Shown: piece by piece, positions 39,878 through 39,934 of the stretch
How the letters are laid out: each line of letters starts with the position of its first letter
Numbering within the stretch: the first letter of the stretch is position 1
NCBI RefSeq assembly: GCF_022095675.1
Contig: NZ_JAHYSG010000109.1
Coordinates: forward strand, 1-39,934
Reading direction: 5' to 3'
DNA: 39,934 nt
Origin: Dactylosporangium sp. AC04546
Lineage (GTDB): Bacteria; Actinomycetota; Actinomycetes; Mycobacteriales; Micromonosporaceae
Translations under genes and position numbers: made by a program
Notes under the pieces: model-generated
The model's input: the letters and a program-made list of their open reading frames with translations, nothing else
Databases searched by the model: none
What the model was told of the DNA's origin: nothing

Positions 39878-39934
39878 CTAGGACGCGGTCGTGCCCGCCA
39901 GCGACGGCGACGGCGTCGGGGCCGGGGCCGGGGC
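39878..39934 (-). CDS. C-terminal end of a gene, Pro/Ala/Ser/Thr-rich
   Basis: Only the last 18 codons and the TAG (39878-39880) are in the window: APAPAPTPSPSLAGTTAS. Such a low-complexity tail is typical of exported or membrane proteins of actinomycetes. Its identity cannot be judged. It would be the gene upstream of the SNF2 helicase, 33 bases away on the same strand. Confidence 0.4.
   Translation of the reverse strand, partial: APAPAPTPSPSLAGTTAS

Overview
The window is GC-rich throughout (third codon positions nearly all G or C), uses many GTG starts and ATGA stop/start overlaps, and carries actinobacterial families: a maltodextrin ABC operon without its own ATPase, LuxR-type two-component systems, an S30AE hibernation factor and a WYL regulator. 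It looks like chromosomal DNA of a filamentous actinomycete, probably Micromonosporaceae. That placement is inferred from gene content and style; no rRNA or other taxonomic marker is present. There is no prophage, CRISPR array, complete IS or complete tRNA. No gene-free stretch reaches 300 bases.

Layout. (A) 1-10442 is mixed housekeeping and accessory genes: an N-acyltransferase fragment, a secreted LamG protein, arylamine N-acetyltransferase with a membrane protein, a DUF1810 protein, an HD hydrolase, a LysE exporter, a GNAT enzyme, a TPR-like protein interrupted by a 14-bp minisatellite, a MarR regulator with an SDR reductase, and a 775-residue beta-helix membrane protein. (B) 10497-20999 is a starch/maltodextrin cluster. 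A secreted alpha-amylase with two CBM20 domains breaks starch outside the cell. The lipoprotein MalE with MalF and MalG imports the oligomers. Two intracellular GH13 enzymes (a GH13_30-type alpha-glucosidase and a neopullulanase-like enzyme) degrade them. A LacI-family regulator sits in the middle, with inverted-repeat operator candidates in front of the transcription units. (C) 21041-26229 holds two small membrane proteins that share a repeated 5' motif, then an MMPL exporter divergent from a histidine kinase/response regulator pair with a dyad between them.

(D) 26245-29365 holds a 79-bp palindromic element, a hibernation-factor-like protein with two tandem S30AE C-terminal domains, a secreted phosphodiesterase, and a junction where the 5' half of a tRNA meets a gene that seems to have lost its start. 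(E) 29445-34885 holds an orphan GAF histidine kinase, a WYL regulator divergent from a VOC protein, a winged-helix protein and a membrane reductase-like protein. (F) 34925-39934 holds a conserved hypothetical, a regulator fragment, an MBL-fold hydrolase, a fructosamine-kinase-like protein coupled to an SNF2 helicase, and the tail of another gene.

No single obviously new defence or biosynthetic system is visible. The most interesting unexplained signals are the 14-bp repeat inside a gene (6235-6370), the nested palindrome at 26245-26323, the repeated 18-bp motif around 21012-21866, the tRNA-half junction near 29333, and the double-domain hibernation factor with a DosR-like dyad upstream.
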